DNA of 39,567 bases from NCBI GenBank assembly GCA_964567595.1, contig CAZMNF010000016.1:1-39567 (forward strand), written 5' to 3'. Numbering within the stretch: position 1 is the stretch's first letter; each line of letters starts with the position of its first letter. Of the stretch, positions 17,541 to 27,611 are shown piece after piece. The position numbers and the translations under genes are program-made. Below the pieces are notes generated by a model. The model was not told the origin of the DNA. It worked only from the letters and a program-made list of their open reading frames with translations, and searched no databases. Source of the stretch: CAZMNF01 sp964567595 (GTDB lineage: Bacteria; Bipolaricaulota; Bipolaricaulia; RBG-16-55-9).

Positions 17541-18709
17541 CTCATGAGCTCCTCGTAGAGCGCCTGCAGCAGGAGACGCTTCGCGCGGCTCCGAACGCTC
17601 TCCGGCTCGTCGCGCAGCGTCGTCTCCATCCACTCGCGAACCAGGGAGGGGTCTTGCGTCAGGCGAACTTCCGCCAGCAGCCGCTCGTCGAGCTCGATAC
17701 CGTCCAGCTCGGCGAGGGTTCGCTCGACCAACGGATGGTCGAACTCCGTCGCTTGCGCAAGCTCCGCATCGTCGACCTCCAGTCGGAGCAGCTGGCCTTC
17801 GAACTCAGCCAAAGCATCGCGAATCCGGCGGCTCAGTTTCTCGAGCGGCTGGCGAGAGTATCCCCGGATCGTCAGGTGGAGCACGCAGCCCGCCTCCGTC
17901 GCATCGGCGACGAGCTGGCGCAGCTCCTCGAGGTTGCCGTCTTCATCGAGCGGCAGCCAATCGTACGTTCGCGAGGCATGGAACCACCCGGGGGGAGACT
18001 CAACCGGAAGCGCGGCAATATCGACGCCGTGCTGAGAGACCGTGAGCTCCAAGATATGCCGAGGCCCTTCTTCCCGCCGGCTGTTGGGGATCGGGGAGCC
18101 GACGTAGGTAACCGGCGGCTCGCCGCCCAAGGGTTGCTGGCGGTGCCAGTGACCGAGCAGGACGTGATCCACGGGCACTCCCTGGAGGTCCGACTCGTAG
18201 AGCAGGCACTCGTTCGCCTCGCCATGCTCCGCGATCGCCTCGACGACATGCGGATGCTGAGGGCTCAGGTACGCGGCATGGCCCACGAGAATGTGGGCGC
18301 GGCGTTCGTCCAAGGCCAACCTTTCCTGGAAATCGGCGAGGGCCGTGCCCCGCTGGTACGGCAGTCCGTGGATCCGGACGTCGAGATCCGTATCTGCCTC
18401 TGAAAGGTCAACGTACGCATTCGGATCGAGCGCGCGGACGGGCCAGCTCCACCCGAGGTTGGGAAGGCCGGGGTCGTGGTTGCCCGCGATCATCACGACC
18501 GGCACGTCTTGGGGAAGCTGCTCGGTCGTCAGGCGCTTCACGTCACCGGCCAGCCGAGAGGCATCGCCATCGCTGTCGAACAGGTCGCCAGCAAGCAGCA
18601 ACCCGTCCGCTTGGCGATCCACGACCTGCTGCAGAATCCACTCCCAGACGTCCAGTCGCTCGGGCTCGCTTGCCTTCAAATGGAGATCGGCGGTCGCAAT
18701 CAGCCTCAT
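17537..18709 (-). CDS. metallophosphoesterase, SbcD/Mre11/YhaO-like DNA nuclease
   Basis: Calcineurin-fold phosphoesterase of 390 residues with all metal motifs: TADLHL (D8, H10), GDLFD (D42), AGNHD (N77, H78), LVGHAAYL (H144) and LLGHWH (H187, H189). In SbcCD, Mre11-Rad50 and YhaO-YhaN this subunit cuts DNA ends or hairpins under control of the ATPase. The C-terminal 150 residues (RQLVADATEAGCVLHLTIRG and LAEFEGQLLRLEVDD) resemble the capping and ATPase-binding region of YhaO/SbcD. ATG 18709 is chosen because the protein then begins MRLIATADLHL, as the family does. An earlier ATG at 18775 would add 22 arginine-rich residues without similarity. It is 91 bases downstream of addA and coupled to the ATPase. 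Confidence 0.92.
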   Translation of the reverse strand: MRLIATADLHLKASEPERLDVWEWILQQVVDRQADGLLLAGDLFDSDGDASRLAGDVKRLTTEQLPQDVPVVMIAGNHDPGLPNLGWSWPVRALDPNAYVDLSEADTDLDVRIHGLPYQRGTALADFQERLALDERRAHILVGHAAYLSPQHPHVVEAIAEHGEANECLLYESDLQGVPVDHVLLGHWHRQQPLGGEPPVTYVGSPIPNSRREEGPRHILELTVSQHGVDIAALPVESPPGWFHASRTYDWLPLDEDGNLEELRQLVADATEAGCVLHLTIRGYSRQPLEKLSRRIRDALAEFEGQLLRLEVDDAELAQATEFDHPLVERTLAELDGIELDERLLAEVRLTQDPSLVREWMETTLRDEPESVRSRAKRLLLQALYEELMR

Positions 18710-18800
18710 CCGGCGCGTCCCCCTTTGAACCCATTTGCGTCGACGATCCTCGTCGCGGGCTACACGAATCGGCACCCGGCATCAAGGCCGGCGAATCGTC

Positions 18801-21800
18801 TCATTCGACGGCCACAACCTCGCCGACCGCAAAGAAGTACAGATACGCCTCCTTCACCGGCTCATCCATCGCCGCTTCGACGGCGCGCGCGTACAGCTGC
18901 ATCGGGATCCGATAGCGCTCGGCTCGCTCTTCCGAGCTCTCGCCCCACAGCCGATCCGACTTGTAGTCGACCAGCACCCAGCCGTCGCGGTCCTCCTTGA
19001 AGAGACAGTCGGCCATGCCCTGCACCACGACTCCCTCGTCATCGGCCCCCGGCTCCGACGCGATCCCCGGCTCCACCTCCGCCGCCGGCAGGCGCATGGT
19101 GAACAGCGCCTCCCGCTGCACCGTCTCGGCTCGCTGGAGCCGCCGGCCCAAGTCCGACCGGAAGAACGCCGCGATCTCCTCAACGCGGACCAGCTCGGCT
19201 TCTTCCTCCGTCAACAAGTCTTGGGCAACCAGCCGCCCGATCTCCCGACCGACGACGTCGGGGTCGTGGCCGGACGCGACGTCGACGTGCTGCATCACTC
19301 GGTGCATGGCCGTGCCGCGCAGCGCCCCCCGGCGCGAGTCCTCGGCGTCCTGCGGCTGCACGAAGCGCGGTTGTCGCTGGAGCCGTTCGCGCAGCTCGCT
19401 CGGCTGAGGGGCCTGGGCTCTGTCCGGATCCAGCATCGCGCGCAGCTCGGTGACCGAGCGCTTCGCCACGAGGCCGACCAGCGCCTGGTGGGGATAGCGC
19501 CAGAGCAGCCGCCGCGCCGCATCGTCAATCACGCCGGAGTCCCCGTCAACTCCCAACGGCTCGGCGGCACCGACCCGTTCCCAGTCAACCTCCGCCCATG
19601 GTTCGGGCTCGCTCGTGGGCACGAGCGCCGCCAGCGCCTCGGCCTGCCACACCCGCACGCTCCAGCGCGAGGGATCGCCCATCGTGATCCCGACGTTCGA
19701 CGCCTCGGCGTCCTCGGTCGTGGCCAGCGCCCGCAACGCCTCGGCGTCGGGGTGGCGCATAAGCGCCGGGCCGAGCCAGTCCAGGGCGCTGTTGGCCCCC
19801 GTCAAGGCGGTCTCGGGCAACTCGAGCTCGCCCTCGTCGGCCGCCAGTTGCCAGCGACGAGCCTGGCTCGGCAATCCCGCGGCCGAGCCCAGCAGCACCA
19901 GCCGCTCGCGCGCTCGCGTCAGCGCGACGTAGAGGATGCGCAGCTCCTCGGCCAGGTTGGCCAATCGGGATTGCTCGCGGACAGCGTGGTGGGCCATCGA
20001 GGGGTACTTGACGCGCAGCTCCATGTCGACGTGCTTCGGCCCCAGGCCCAGCGCCCGATCGATCAATAGATCGCCGCCCTCGGTCTGGAACTGCGTTCCC
20101 AACCCCGCCACAACGACGATCGGGTACTCCAGGCCCTTCGCCTGGTGGATCGACATGAGCCGGACGACGTCCTCGTCCTCGCCCAGCGTGGACGGCGTCG
20201 ACAGGTCCTCGCCGCGCTCGCGCAGTCGCTTCACGTAGCGCAGGAAGCGGAACAGCCCCTGCCGCACGAAGCGATCGAAGTCCCGAGCCCGGTCCTTGAG
20301 CGCAAGCAAGTTCGCTCGCCGCTGCGAGCCGCCCGGCATGGCAGCCATGTAGCCGACCAGACTCGTCTCGCGATAGATCCGATCGATCAAGCGCCCGAGC
20401 CGCTCGCGGCGCGCCCCCGTGCGCCAATCCGCCAGGCGATCCAGGAACGCGCTCAAGGGGGCTCGTAGCTCGTCGGGGCCTTCGCGGGCCGCGACGACCA
20501 CGGCCCGATGGAACGGCTCGTCGGGGCAGCGGGCGCGAATCGTGGCCAGGTCCTCGGCGCTCAACCCGACGATGGAACTGCGCAGCACCGTCGCCATGGG
20601 AATGTCCTGCTGCGGGTTGTCGATCAGCTCCAACAGCGCCAGGACGATCTCCACCTCGAGGCTCTCGAAGTAGCCGCCGGCCGTGGGCGCGTAAACGGGA
20701 ACGCCGAGATCCTCCAACGTCTGCTGGACGACGTGCGCCCGATTCCGCGTTGCCCGCATCAGCACCGCCACGTCGCGGTAGCGCGCCTCCCGGTATAGCT
20801 CGGCGTCGTCGTCCCATATCCGGAGCGGCCCCCGCTCGCCGTCGCCCTCCACGAGCGCGCGGATCCGCTGGCCCAACACGCTCGCCTCGCGCTCCAGGGC
20901 GCTGAACTCGGCCCAGGCCGAGTCGTCGCCCGCCGTTTGGGGCGCCGACTTCTCCACGAAATGGACCTCCGCATCCGGGTCGCCGCCAGGCTCGGCTTCT
21001 GCCTCGGGGCGCCCGGGCACGAGCTCGGCCCGGTCGCGATAGCGGAGCCCGCCGAGCTGATCGGTCATGAGCTGGCGGAAGACGAAGTTGACCGCGTGCA
21101 AGATGCCGGGTCGGCTGCGAAAGTTTTCCAATAGCTCCACCCGAAGACGCCCGTCATCTCGGCCGTGATCGGCCGCGTCCCCCACTGAACTGCTTTCACG
21201 GTAGCGCTGCAGGAACAGCCCCGGCTCGGCCAGTCGGAAGCGGTAGATGCTCTGCTTGACGTCGCCGACCATGAAGAGATTCGCGAGGCCCGAGGTGTCC
21301 TCGGGCGAGCGCGACACCAGTTGGACGATGGCGTCCTGGAGCCCGTTGATGTCTTGATACTCGTCGACCAGGACTTCGGCGAACTCCGCGCGCAGCTCCC
21401 GCGCGATGTCCGAGGGGACGAGCTTATCGGGCGCCGCGCTCGAATCCACCAAGAGCCGGAACGCGTGCCGCTCCATATCGCGAAAGTCGATGACGCCCAA
21501 GTTGCGCTTCTCGGTCGCGAGGGCCGCGTCATAGCGCTTGACGAGTTCGACAAGCGCGGCCATCGCCGGGTGCATCTCCTCCAGCTCGCGCAGGACCCCG
21601 TCCTCGTCCCGATCGAAGATCCGGGCGTGGAGCTTGCGGCAGTCGTCCTTCGCCTCGTCGCGGGCCTTCTTGATGCGGTCCCTGACGTCGCCCGGCAGAT
21701 CCCCCGTGGAGGGCAGCCGCGCCCACGTGATTCCGTCCAGGATCGCCCGGAGATCCGCCCAATCCGCCGTCGGAACGGCCCGGCTCGCCTCGCTCAGTTG

Positions 21801-22568
21801 CTCGCGCTCGCCGCGCAGGAAGCTCGCCAGCTCCGCGTCGCCCGCGTCCTCCGCGGCCTGCTGCGCCGACGCCAGATGACGGCCGGCGCCGTCAAGCGTG
21901 CGCTGGGCCAGCTCGCGCAGGGGGACGAACCAGGGCGTCTCGGCCACGGCATCGGGCGCGTCAAAGGGGGCCGCGAGCGCGTCGAGCCACTGTTCGGGCC
22001 AGGGATGCCCGTACGCCAGCGCGTGGAGGTCGAGCACTAAGTCGCGCACGCCCTCGTCGCCACGGCCGCCGTAGCGATCCACGAGCGTGAGGAACCCCTC
22101 GTGGCCCTCCTCGTGGAGCCGTTCAAAGAGCGCGTCGGTGACCTCGTGCGCCATGAGATTCGCCTCGTGCGCGGAGAGCACCCGCACGGCCGGGTCGAGG
22201 TCCAGCCGATAGAAGTACTGCCGAATGAGGCGCAGACAGAACGAGTGCAGCGTCGAGATCTGGCTCCGCCCCAACAGCGCCAACTGCTGCCGCGGGCGCG
22301 GATTGGAGGGATCCTCAGCCGATTCGGCTTCCAGGAAGCGCCCGATCCGCTCGCGCATCTCCGCCGCTGCCGCTTCCGTGAACGTCACCACCAGCAGCCG
22401 ATCGACGTCGACGGGCTCGTCGGGGTCGAGGACCCGCTGCCGGATACGCTCCACCAGGACCGAGGTCTTGCCCGTTCCCGCCCCGGCGCTTACCAACAGG
22501 CGCCGGCCGCGGCGCTCGATCGCGGCCCGTTGAGCCGCCGTCCAGCGTTGGCTCTCCGTCGTCGCCAT
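18801..22568 (-). CDS. addA: ATP-dependent helicase/nuclease subunit A
   Basis: UvrD-like superfamily 1 helicase plus RecB-family nuclease, 1255 residues, the expected AddA size. It unwinds and degrades duplex ends and loads the recombinase. Motif Q (RWTAAQRAAIE) and Walker A SAGAGTGKTS (27-36) open the protein. VLVDEYQDINGLQ near residue 400 is motif II. RLMSIHQAKGLEYPIVVVAG is helicase motif V and LYVALTRARERLVL is motif VI. The C-terminal nuclease has GMADCLFKEDRDGWVLVDYKSDR near 1190. The ATG at 22568 lies in a TGATG overlap with addB, and GGAGG precedes it, so the two subunits are made in a fixed ratio. This is the Chi-type AddAB system, not RecBCD or AdnAB. No Chi site can be inferred from this window alone. 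Confidence 0.97.
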   Translation of the reverse strand: MATTESQRWTAAQRAAIERRGRRLLVSAGAGTGKTSVLVERIRQRVLDPDEPVDVDRLLVVTFTEAAAAEMRERIGRFLEAESAEDPSNPRPRQQLALLGRSQISTLHSFCLRLIRQYFYRLDLDPAVRVLSAHEANLMAHEVTDALFERLHEEGHEGFLTLVDRYGGRGDEGVRDLVLDLHALAYGHPWPEQWLDALAAPFDAPDAVAETPWFVPLRELAQRTLDGAGRHLASAQQAAEDAGDAELASFLRGEREQLSEASRAVPTADWADLRAILDGITWARLPSTGDLPGDVRDRIKKARDEAKDDCRKLHARIFDRDEDGVLRELEEMHPAMAALVELVKRYDAALATEKRNLGVIDFRDMERHAFRLLVDSSAAPDKLVPSDIARELRAEFAEVLVDEYQDINGLQDAIVQLVSRSPEDTSGLANLFMVGDVKQSIYRFRLAEPGLFLQRYRESSSVGDAADHGRDDGRLRVELLENFRSRPGILHAVNFVFRQLMTDQLGGLRYRDRAELVPGRPEAEAEPGGDPDAEVHFVEKSAPQTAGDDSAWAEFSALEREASVLGQRIRALVEGDGERGPLRIWDDDAELYREARYRDVAVLMRATRNRAHVVQQTLEDLGVPVYAPTAGGYFESLEVEIVLALLELIDNPQQDIPMATVLRSSIVGLSAEDLATIRARCPDEPFHRAVVVAAREGPDELRAPLSAFLDRLADWRTGARRERLGRLIDRIYRETSLVGYMAAMPGGSQRRANLLALKDRARDFDRFVRQGLFRFLRYVKRLRERGEDLSTPSTLGEDEDVVRLMSIHQAKGLEYPIVVVAGLGTQFQTEGGDLLIDRALGLGPKHVDMELRVKYPSMAHHAVREQSRLANLAEELRILYVALTRARERLVLLGSAAGLPSQARRWQLAADEGELELPETALTGANSALDWLGPALMRHPDAEALRALATTEDAEASNVGITMGDPSRWSVRVWQAEALAALVPTSEPEPWAEVDWERVGAAEPLGVDGDSGVIDDAARRLLWRYPHQALVGLVAKRSVTELRAMLDPDRAQAPQPSELRERLQRQPRFVQPQDAEDSRRGALRGTAMHRVMQHVDVASGHDPDVVGREIGRLVAQDLLTEEEAELVRVEEIAAFFRSDLGRRLQRAETVQREALFTMRLPAAEVEPGIASEPGADDEGVVVQGMADCLFKEDRDGWVLVDYKSDRLWGESSEERAERYRIPMQLYARAVEAAMDEPVKEAYLYFFAVGEVVAVE

Positions 22569-25500
22569 CAGTCCTCCCCCTCGCTTGGGGTACCCCCGGC
22601 TGGCCCATCGTCGCGGGCGCGCAGCGTCTCCAGCACCGACGGGTTCTTCATCGTGTCCAGCTCGCGATAGCGGTTGCCCGGCAGCCGCGGCTCGAACTGG
22701 CAGACCGCCCGATAGTCGCAGTGCTCGCAGGGCGTGCGCTCCCGATGCCGAACGGGCTGGGGGGCGATAACGCCCCGCAGCATCCGTTCGCCCAGTTGGC
22801 GCAACTGGCTGTCCAAGTGCTGCAAGAGTCGATCAAAGTCGTCCTCATTCAGCACGCGAGAGCGCTTGTCGGGGCGGCCCCGTTGCGTCATGTTGACGGG
22901 CAACATGTCGAACGCCCCGCTCTCGTCCATGGCCGACAGCGCCGACGCGTCGTCGAGGAGCCATCCATCGGCGCGGTGGGCTTTCTCGCGCTCGCGTTCC
23001 GCCTCCTCGGCGCTGAGCGGGCCGTCGGTGCCGACGAGGGGCTCGCCGATGGGCAGATAGAGCAACCCCGCGAACCGCGCGTCGTCGACGTCGGCCAGCC
23101 ACGTCTGCCCCTGCAGCGCGGCCAGGACGTAGGATCCCAACTGGAGCGAAATCCCGTGATAGAGCTCGTCGAGGTTGAGCCGCTGGGGGCGGGTTTTGTA
23201 GTCGACCACGCGCAGCCAGCGCTCGCCCGAATCGCCCTCCGCGAGGTCGACGCGATCGATGGCGCCCCGGATCGTCAGCTGCCCGCGCTCCCCGAGATCA
23301 AGCACAATCGGGGGCAGCGTGCCCGCCGGCCCGAAGCGGACCTCCGTGCGCACGGGCCGGAATCGCCCCCGATAGGCGTCCGCCACGATGCGCCGGCTCA
23401 CCTCCAGCAGCGTGTCGCGGATCTGGCGTTCCAGATAGCGATAGCGGGCGGTGCTCGTCAATATTTCGTTCTGCAGGCGCGGCGCCAGCTCGGCCACGAT
23501 CTCGCTCATGAGCTCGTCCAGTTGGGGATCGTCGAGCTCGCTCAGGTCAAGGTCCTGCTGCTCGGCGCGCTCGGCGAACGTGCTCAGCGCGGCGTGATAG
23601 AGCAGCCCGAGCTCCGGCGCCTCGACCTGTTGGACGGGGCGCTCCTGGAGGCGGAGCCCGTAGCGGGCGAAGTGCTGGAAGGGGCACTTGGCGAAGCTTT
23701 CCAAGCGACTCGGGCTGGCCAGCACGTCGGAACCGAACAGCGCCGCCACCAGCTCCGACGACAGCGGCGGGACGTCGTTGCGATACGTCAGCCCCGCCAG
23801 CGCCGGCGCGACGTCGGGCCGGATCTCCGCGCGGCCGACCGCCCAATCGTAGAGCCCCAGCCAAGGCCCTTCCGTCGTGGCGCGTCCATCGCGGATCGCC
23901 CGCAGCCGGGTCGCCAGCGCCTCGGCCAGCCCCTCGCCCGTCTCGATCTGCTCGACGCGCGTCTCCGTGGGCGAGGGCGAGTCGATCGACAATCGGGGAT
24001 AGAGCGCCTCCAAGCGCCGCACCAGCGGCGCCGGGCGCAGCGCCTTGCCGTCATCGTCCGAACGAGGGTAGGAGATCCAGAGCCGCTCGCTCGCCCGCGT
24101 CAGCGCCACGTAGGTAAAGTACGGCTCGTGCAGCGTCCGGACGCGGGCGGTCGGCTGGAGCTCGATCTCGGCCTCGTTGAGCGCCTCGCGCTCGCGGTCG
24201 TTCAGCAGTGGATCCTCGTCTTGGCGCTTCGGGTAGGCGCCGTCGACCGCCCCGAGCACGAGCGCCGCCCGGACGTGGGGATGCCGCGAGCGCTCCACCG
24301 TGCCGACGACGACCTGGTCGGTCCCGGGCGGGATGAGCCCGACCTCGATCGCCTCGAGGCCCGCTTCGATCACCTCGGCGTACTCCGCCAGCGTGAACGA
24401 CAGCCCCTCGAGCCCCTCGATCGTCTGATCCAGAAGCTCCACGACCGCGTCCCAGACTTGCAGGTGCTCCTGAGCGCCAATCAGGTCGTCAGCCGCCTCG
24501 GCGTCGCGGCTCCATCCCTCGACGGTCTCCGCAACCCCCAAGTCCGCCAACAGCCCATAGAGCGCCGCGGACAGCGTCCCGACGGGCTGGCGCGAGCGCC
24601 TCGCCTCGGCGACGCGCTCGTGGAACGCCCACAGCTCGCGCCGCGCGCGGTCGCGAATCTCGTTGATTTCATTCAACTGCCGCGCCTGCTCGTCGGCGTC
24701 GTCGGGGCGATCGAACGGGCCGTCCTCGGCCGGCTCGGCCTCCAGGGTGTAGCGACGAACGAAGCGCCACGGGTCGGCGTCGCGCCAGCGCCATCCCCGG
24801 ATGCCGAACTCCAGGACGTAGTTCTCCAGGCGATCGACCTCATCTCGATTGACCGGGGCCAGATCGGTCTTGAGGTACCGGAAGACGGGCTCGTAGGCCC
24901 AGTCCATCTGGACCGTCTCCAGCGCCGAGCGGATGAGCTCGACGGCCGGGTGATGCGCGACCGAGCGGCGCCGGTCGATGAAGACGGGAATGTTATGGGC
25001 CCGGAAAACTTCCTCGATCAGGTCGTGATAGACGTCCAGCTCGCGCACGCTCAGCACGATGTCGCGATAGCGCATCCCGTCGTCGCGGGCGAGCCGGAGC
25101 ACCTCGCGGGCCGCCGCCTCCACCTCCGCGCGCCGATCCGGCGCGGCCAGGACGCCCAGTCCCTCGGGCGGGTCCGGGAAGCGCCGGCCCGGATACTGGC
25201 CGAGCTCGCGTTCGAGATGGGCCAAATCGGGCGCCGCGTAGCGCGGCTGGAGCCCGTTCCCCCCTTCGCCGTCCGCGATCGGCAACCGCACGGGGGGCGC
25301 CACGGGGACGCCTTGGCCCTCCGCCCGTTCGCTGAGCTCCCGATAGGTCTCGTGCGTGGGCCGGAAGAGCTCGCTCTCGCTCGGATCAAGCTCCTCGTCC
25401 AGCTCGCGGGGATCGAGACAGAGCGTGACCTCGACCGTTTCGACGTGGGCCAATAGGGCCTCAAGAACCGCCAATTCCTGCGGCGTGAACCCCGTAAAGC

Positions 25501-26137
25501 CGTCGACCCAGACCGTCGCGCCGTCGAAGAGCTGCGTCCCGGCCAGTCGGGCCGCCACTTGGGAGAGCCGGCCATCCGGATCCGTCCAGCGCCCGTCGAG
25601 CGCCTCACGGTACGCTCGGGTCAGGATCGCCAGATCGTGGAGCTTGGCCCTCAGCGTGTCGCTGCCCGTTGACGGGCGGTCATCCAGATGCGACTGGGCC
25701 CGGAGCAGATCGGCGTCGCCCACTTGGTGGGCGGAGAGCTCCGCGAGGGTGTCCGACAGATGGGCGATAAACCCGGGCCGCGTCCCGACGCGATGGAGCA
25801 ACCGCAGCTCGTCGGCGTGGCGATGCAGCAGCGAGCGCAACAGCATCCGCTTGCCCAGGGGGCCGATGGCCGGATGGGATTCTCCGCCCAGCGACGACAG
25901 CACGCGCCAGGCCAGTCGCTGGAAGCTGAGAACCTCCGCGCGCAAAAACGCCGAACGGCCATGGCGCGCGCGCAGGCGATCCAACAACGCCTGCTCCATC
26001 TGGAACGTCGCCTGCTCGGGCACGAGCAGCACGAGCGGCGGGCCGTGGGGCTCGCGCGCCAGCTCGTCCGCCATGCTCTCGAGGACCCGGGCTGTCTTGC
26101 CGCTGCCTGCCCGACCCAGGACAAGCCGAAGCCCCAT
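22568..26137 (-). CDS. addB: ATP-dependent helicase/deoxyribonuclease subunit B
   Basis: AddB, 1189 residues, partner of AddA. It has a Walker A (LGRAGSGKT, 7-15) but degenerate helicase motifs, as in the family. It also has a C-terminal nuclease (IDRVDLAEGD, VVDYKTRPQ near 980). The four cysteines that hold the 4Fe-4S cluster around the nuclease are present: one in AKCPFQHFARYGL near 816, and three in PCEHCDYRAVCQF near 1135. This supports the clostridial/bacillar type of AddB. ATG 26137 has GGGAG about 9 bases upstream. It is the first gene of a four-gene block with addA, the phosphoesterase and the ATPase. A TACACT element on the minus strand near 26218 may be its -10, but the -35 is poor. 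Confidence 0.96.
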   Translation of the reverse strand: MGLRLVLGRAGSGKTARVLESMADELAREPHGPPLVLLVPEQATFQMEQALLDRLRARHGRSAFLRAEVLSFQRLAWRVLSSLGGESHPAIGPLGKRMLLRSLLHRHADELRLLHRVGTRPGFIAHLSDTLAELSAHQVGDADLLRAQSHLDDRPSTGSDTLRAKLHDLAILTRAYREALDGRWTDPDGRLSQVAARLAGTQLFDGATVWVDGFTGFTPQELAVLEALLAHVETVEVTLCLDPRELDEELDPSESELFRPTHETYRELSERAEGQGVPVAPPVRLPIADGEGGNGLQPRYAAPDLAHLERELGQYPGRRFPDPPEGLGVLAAPDRRAEVEAAAREVLRLARDDGMRYRDIVLSVRELDVYHDLIEEVFRAHNIPVFIDRRRSVAHHPAVELIRSALETVQMDWAYEPVFRYLKTDLAPVNRDEVDRLENYVLEFGIRGWRWRDADPWRFVRRYTLEAEPAEDGPFDRPDDADEQARQLNEINEIRDRARRELWAFHERVAEARRSRQPVGTLSAALYGLLADLGVAETVEGWSRDAEAADDLIGAQEHLQVWDAVVELLDQTIEGLEGLSFTLAEYAEVIEAGLEAIEVGLIPPGTDQVVVGTVERSRHPHVRAALVLGAVDGAYPKRQDEDPLLNDREREALNEAEIELQPTARVRTLHEPYFTYVALTRASERLWISYPRSDDDGKALRPAPLVRRLEALYPRLSIDSPSPTETRVEQIETGEGLAEALATRLRAIRDGRATTEGPWLGLYDWAVGRAEIRPDVAPALAGLTYRNDVPPLSSELVAALFGSDVLASPSRLESFAKCPFQHFARYGLRLQERPVQQVEAPELGLLYHAALSTFAERAEQQDLDLSELDDPQLDELMSEIVAELAPRLQNEILTSTARYRYLERQIRDTLLEVSRRIVADAYRGRFRPVRTEVRFGPAGTLPPIVLDLGERGQLTIRGAIDRVDLAEGDSGERWLRVVDYKTRPQRLNLDELYHGISLQLGSYVLAALQGQTWLADVDDARFAGLLYLPIGEPLVGTDGPLSAEEAEREREKAHRADGWLLDDASALSAMDESGAFDMLPVNMTQRGRPDKRSRVLNEDDFDRLLQHLDSQLRQLGERMLRGVIAPQPVRHRERTPCEHCDYRAVCQFEPRLPGNRYRELDTMKNPSVLETLRARDDGPAGGTPSEGED

Positions 26138-26268
26138 CAGCGCTCATCTCCCATTGTCGTCAATTCCACGCCATCCCGTCTGAACCCGCCAACCGACGTT
26201 GGTCCCCAATATCGGACGAGTGTACCAAGGGGCGCGTTCGCGCGTCGAAGCTCGAGGCCGACGGGGCA

Positions 26269-27483
26269 TCACGCGGCTTGAGCATCGGCATCATCGCCCT
26301 CGGCGTCGCGCACGAAGCGCGTCAGCGTCACGACCGCGCCGCCGGCGATGGCGGCCGCCAGCGGTCCGACGAGGCCGATGCCGAAGCTTGCCAAGGCCCA
26401 AGGCCCCGTCAGGCTGCCCAGCGTGCGGCCGATCATCGACGTGGCCGCCGCGAGCGACATGACCTTGCCCCGCTGCTCGGGCACCTGCTCGGTCATCATG
26501 GGAATATGGCTGACGATGGTGAACTCCAGCATGGCCAACGCGAGCATCGTGCCCAAAATCGCGGGGATCCGCCCTACGTCGAACAGCGGCAGCAGCAGAT
26601 TGGCCCCGATCATGGCCACGAGCCCCAGCAGCACGCTGCGCCGCTTGCCCAGCCGATCGCTCAGCAGGCTGGCGCCCACGCTGCCCGTCAATAGCGCCAG
26701 GCCGACCAGCAGCGCCGTCGTGCCGAGCTCGCCCGCGCCCAAGCCGTAGGCACGCTCCAGCCAGCTGCCGTAGACGAGCTGCACGTTCGTCCCGGCAAAG
26801 AAGATGAACCCGCCCGTCGCGATCGCGCCCCAAGCCGACCGACGGCCCGATCCGAGATCCAGAAACGTGCGCAGACGGAACGGCGTCCTCGTTTGCGGAG
26901 GATGATCATCCTGGCCGCGGGCCGTTGACGGGAACCGGCCGATGATGAACGTCGCCGCGGCGACGCCGGCGGCCAGGACGAAGAACGCCGAGCGCCAGCC
27001 GGCCCAGGCGATCAGATGCCCCAGGGGCCACAGCCCGACGATGCCGGCCAGGGCCCAGGAATACTCCACCATGCCGAGCCCACGCCCGCGGCGACTGTAG
27101 GGCAGATGCTCGCTCAGATAGGCGTGCAGCGTCGGCAAAAACCCGGCCGTGCCGATGCCCATGAGCAGCATCGCGAGCGCCGTGGCGACGATGCCTCGGC
27201 CGACGCCGATCAAGAGCAGCCCCGCGGCGCTGAGCCCCAGACAGATGCGGATGACCGGGCGGTAGCCGAATCGATCGGCCTGCGCGCCGATGACGGGCAC
27301 GACGAGGCCGACCGCGCTGCGCAGCGCGACCAACTGGCCGAGCGTCACGATGCTCAAGCCGAGGCCGTCGGCAATGGTGGCCAGGTAGGGATTGAAGACC
27401 TGGACGCTCGTGTCGACGATCAGCTTGGCCCCCATGCTCATGAGGATGAGCCGCGACACGACGGCGCGCATTCCCACGATCAC
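26269..27483 (-). CDS. major facilitator superfamily transporter
   Basis: About 404 residues with some 12 hydrophobic helices and a central cytoplasmic loop (RFPSTARGQDDHPPQTRTPF, 184-203). The conserved MFS loop-2 motif appears as GAQADRFGYRPVIR and recurs in the second half as SLLSDRLGKRRSVLLG. This is the layout of multidrug or metabolite exporters of the DHA1 type. The substrate cannot be predicted. The start is uncertain: GTG 27483, GTG 27477 or ATG 27471 are all in frame and none has an ideal ribosome binding site. It lies 131 bases upstream of addB's start region in the opposite order (addB is not downstream of it), and 128 bases downstream of pfkA, with which it might be cotranscribed. 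Confidence 0.85.
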   Translation of the reverse strand: MIVGMRAVVSRLILMSMGAKLIVDTSVQVFNPYLATIADGLGLSIVTLGQLVALRSAVGLVVPVIGAQADRFGYRPVIRICLGLSAAGLLLIGVGRGIVATALAMLLMGIGTAGFLPTLHAYLSEHLPYSRRGRGLGMVEYSWALAGIVGLWPLGHLIAWAGWRSAFFVLAAGVAAATFIIGRFPSTARGQDDHPPQTRTPFRLRTFLDLGSGRRSAWGAIATGGFIFFAGTNVQLVYGSWLERAYGLGAGELGTTALLVGLALLTGSVGASLLSDRLGKRRSVLLGLVAMIGANLLLPLFDVGRIPAILGTMLALAMLEFTIVSHIPMMTEQVPEQRGKVMSLAAATSMIGRTLGSLTGPWALASFGIGLVGPLAAAIAGGAVVTLTRFVRDAEGDDADAQAA

Positions 27484-27503
27484 GGCCCCCGGAAAGCGCC
27501 ATC

Positions 27504-27524
27504 GCCGACGAGCGGACCGTCGGC
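27504..27524. repeat. GC-rich stem-loop between pfkA and the MFS gene
   Basis: GCCGACG, a 7-base loop, CGTCGGC. There is no T-run on either side, so it is at most a weak or factor-assisted terminator or a stabilising hairpin. Confidence 0.3.
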
Positions 27525-27611
27525 GGCGCCGCGGTGGGTTGGTCCCTTATCGGCGTTGGCGGCGGGCGAAATGCGTCGGTTGGCTGCGAGCGCGCGCAAC
27601 GTCCGACCCGC

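Noticed and set aside
17541..17633. Upstream start of the YhaN-like ATPase
   Set aside because: The 31 extra residues are Arg/Ala-rich, overlap the phosphoesterase C-terminus and precede the natural MRIAQI start.
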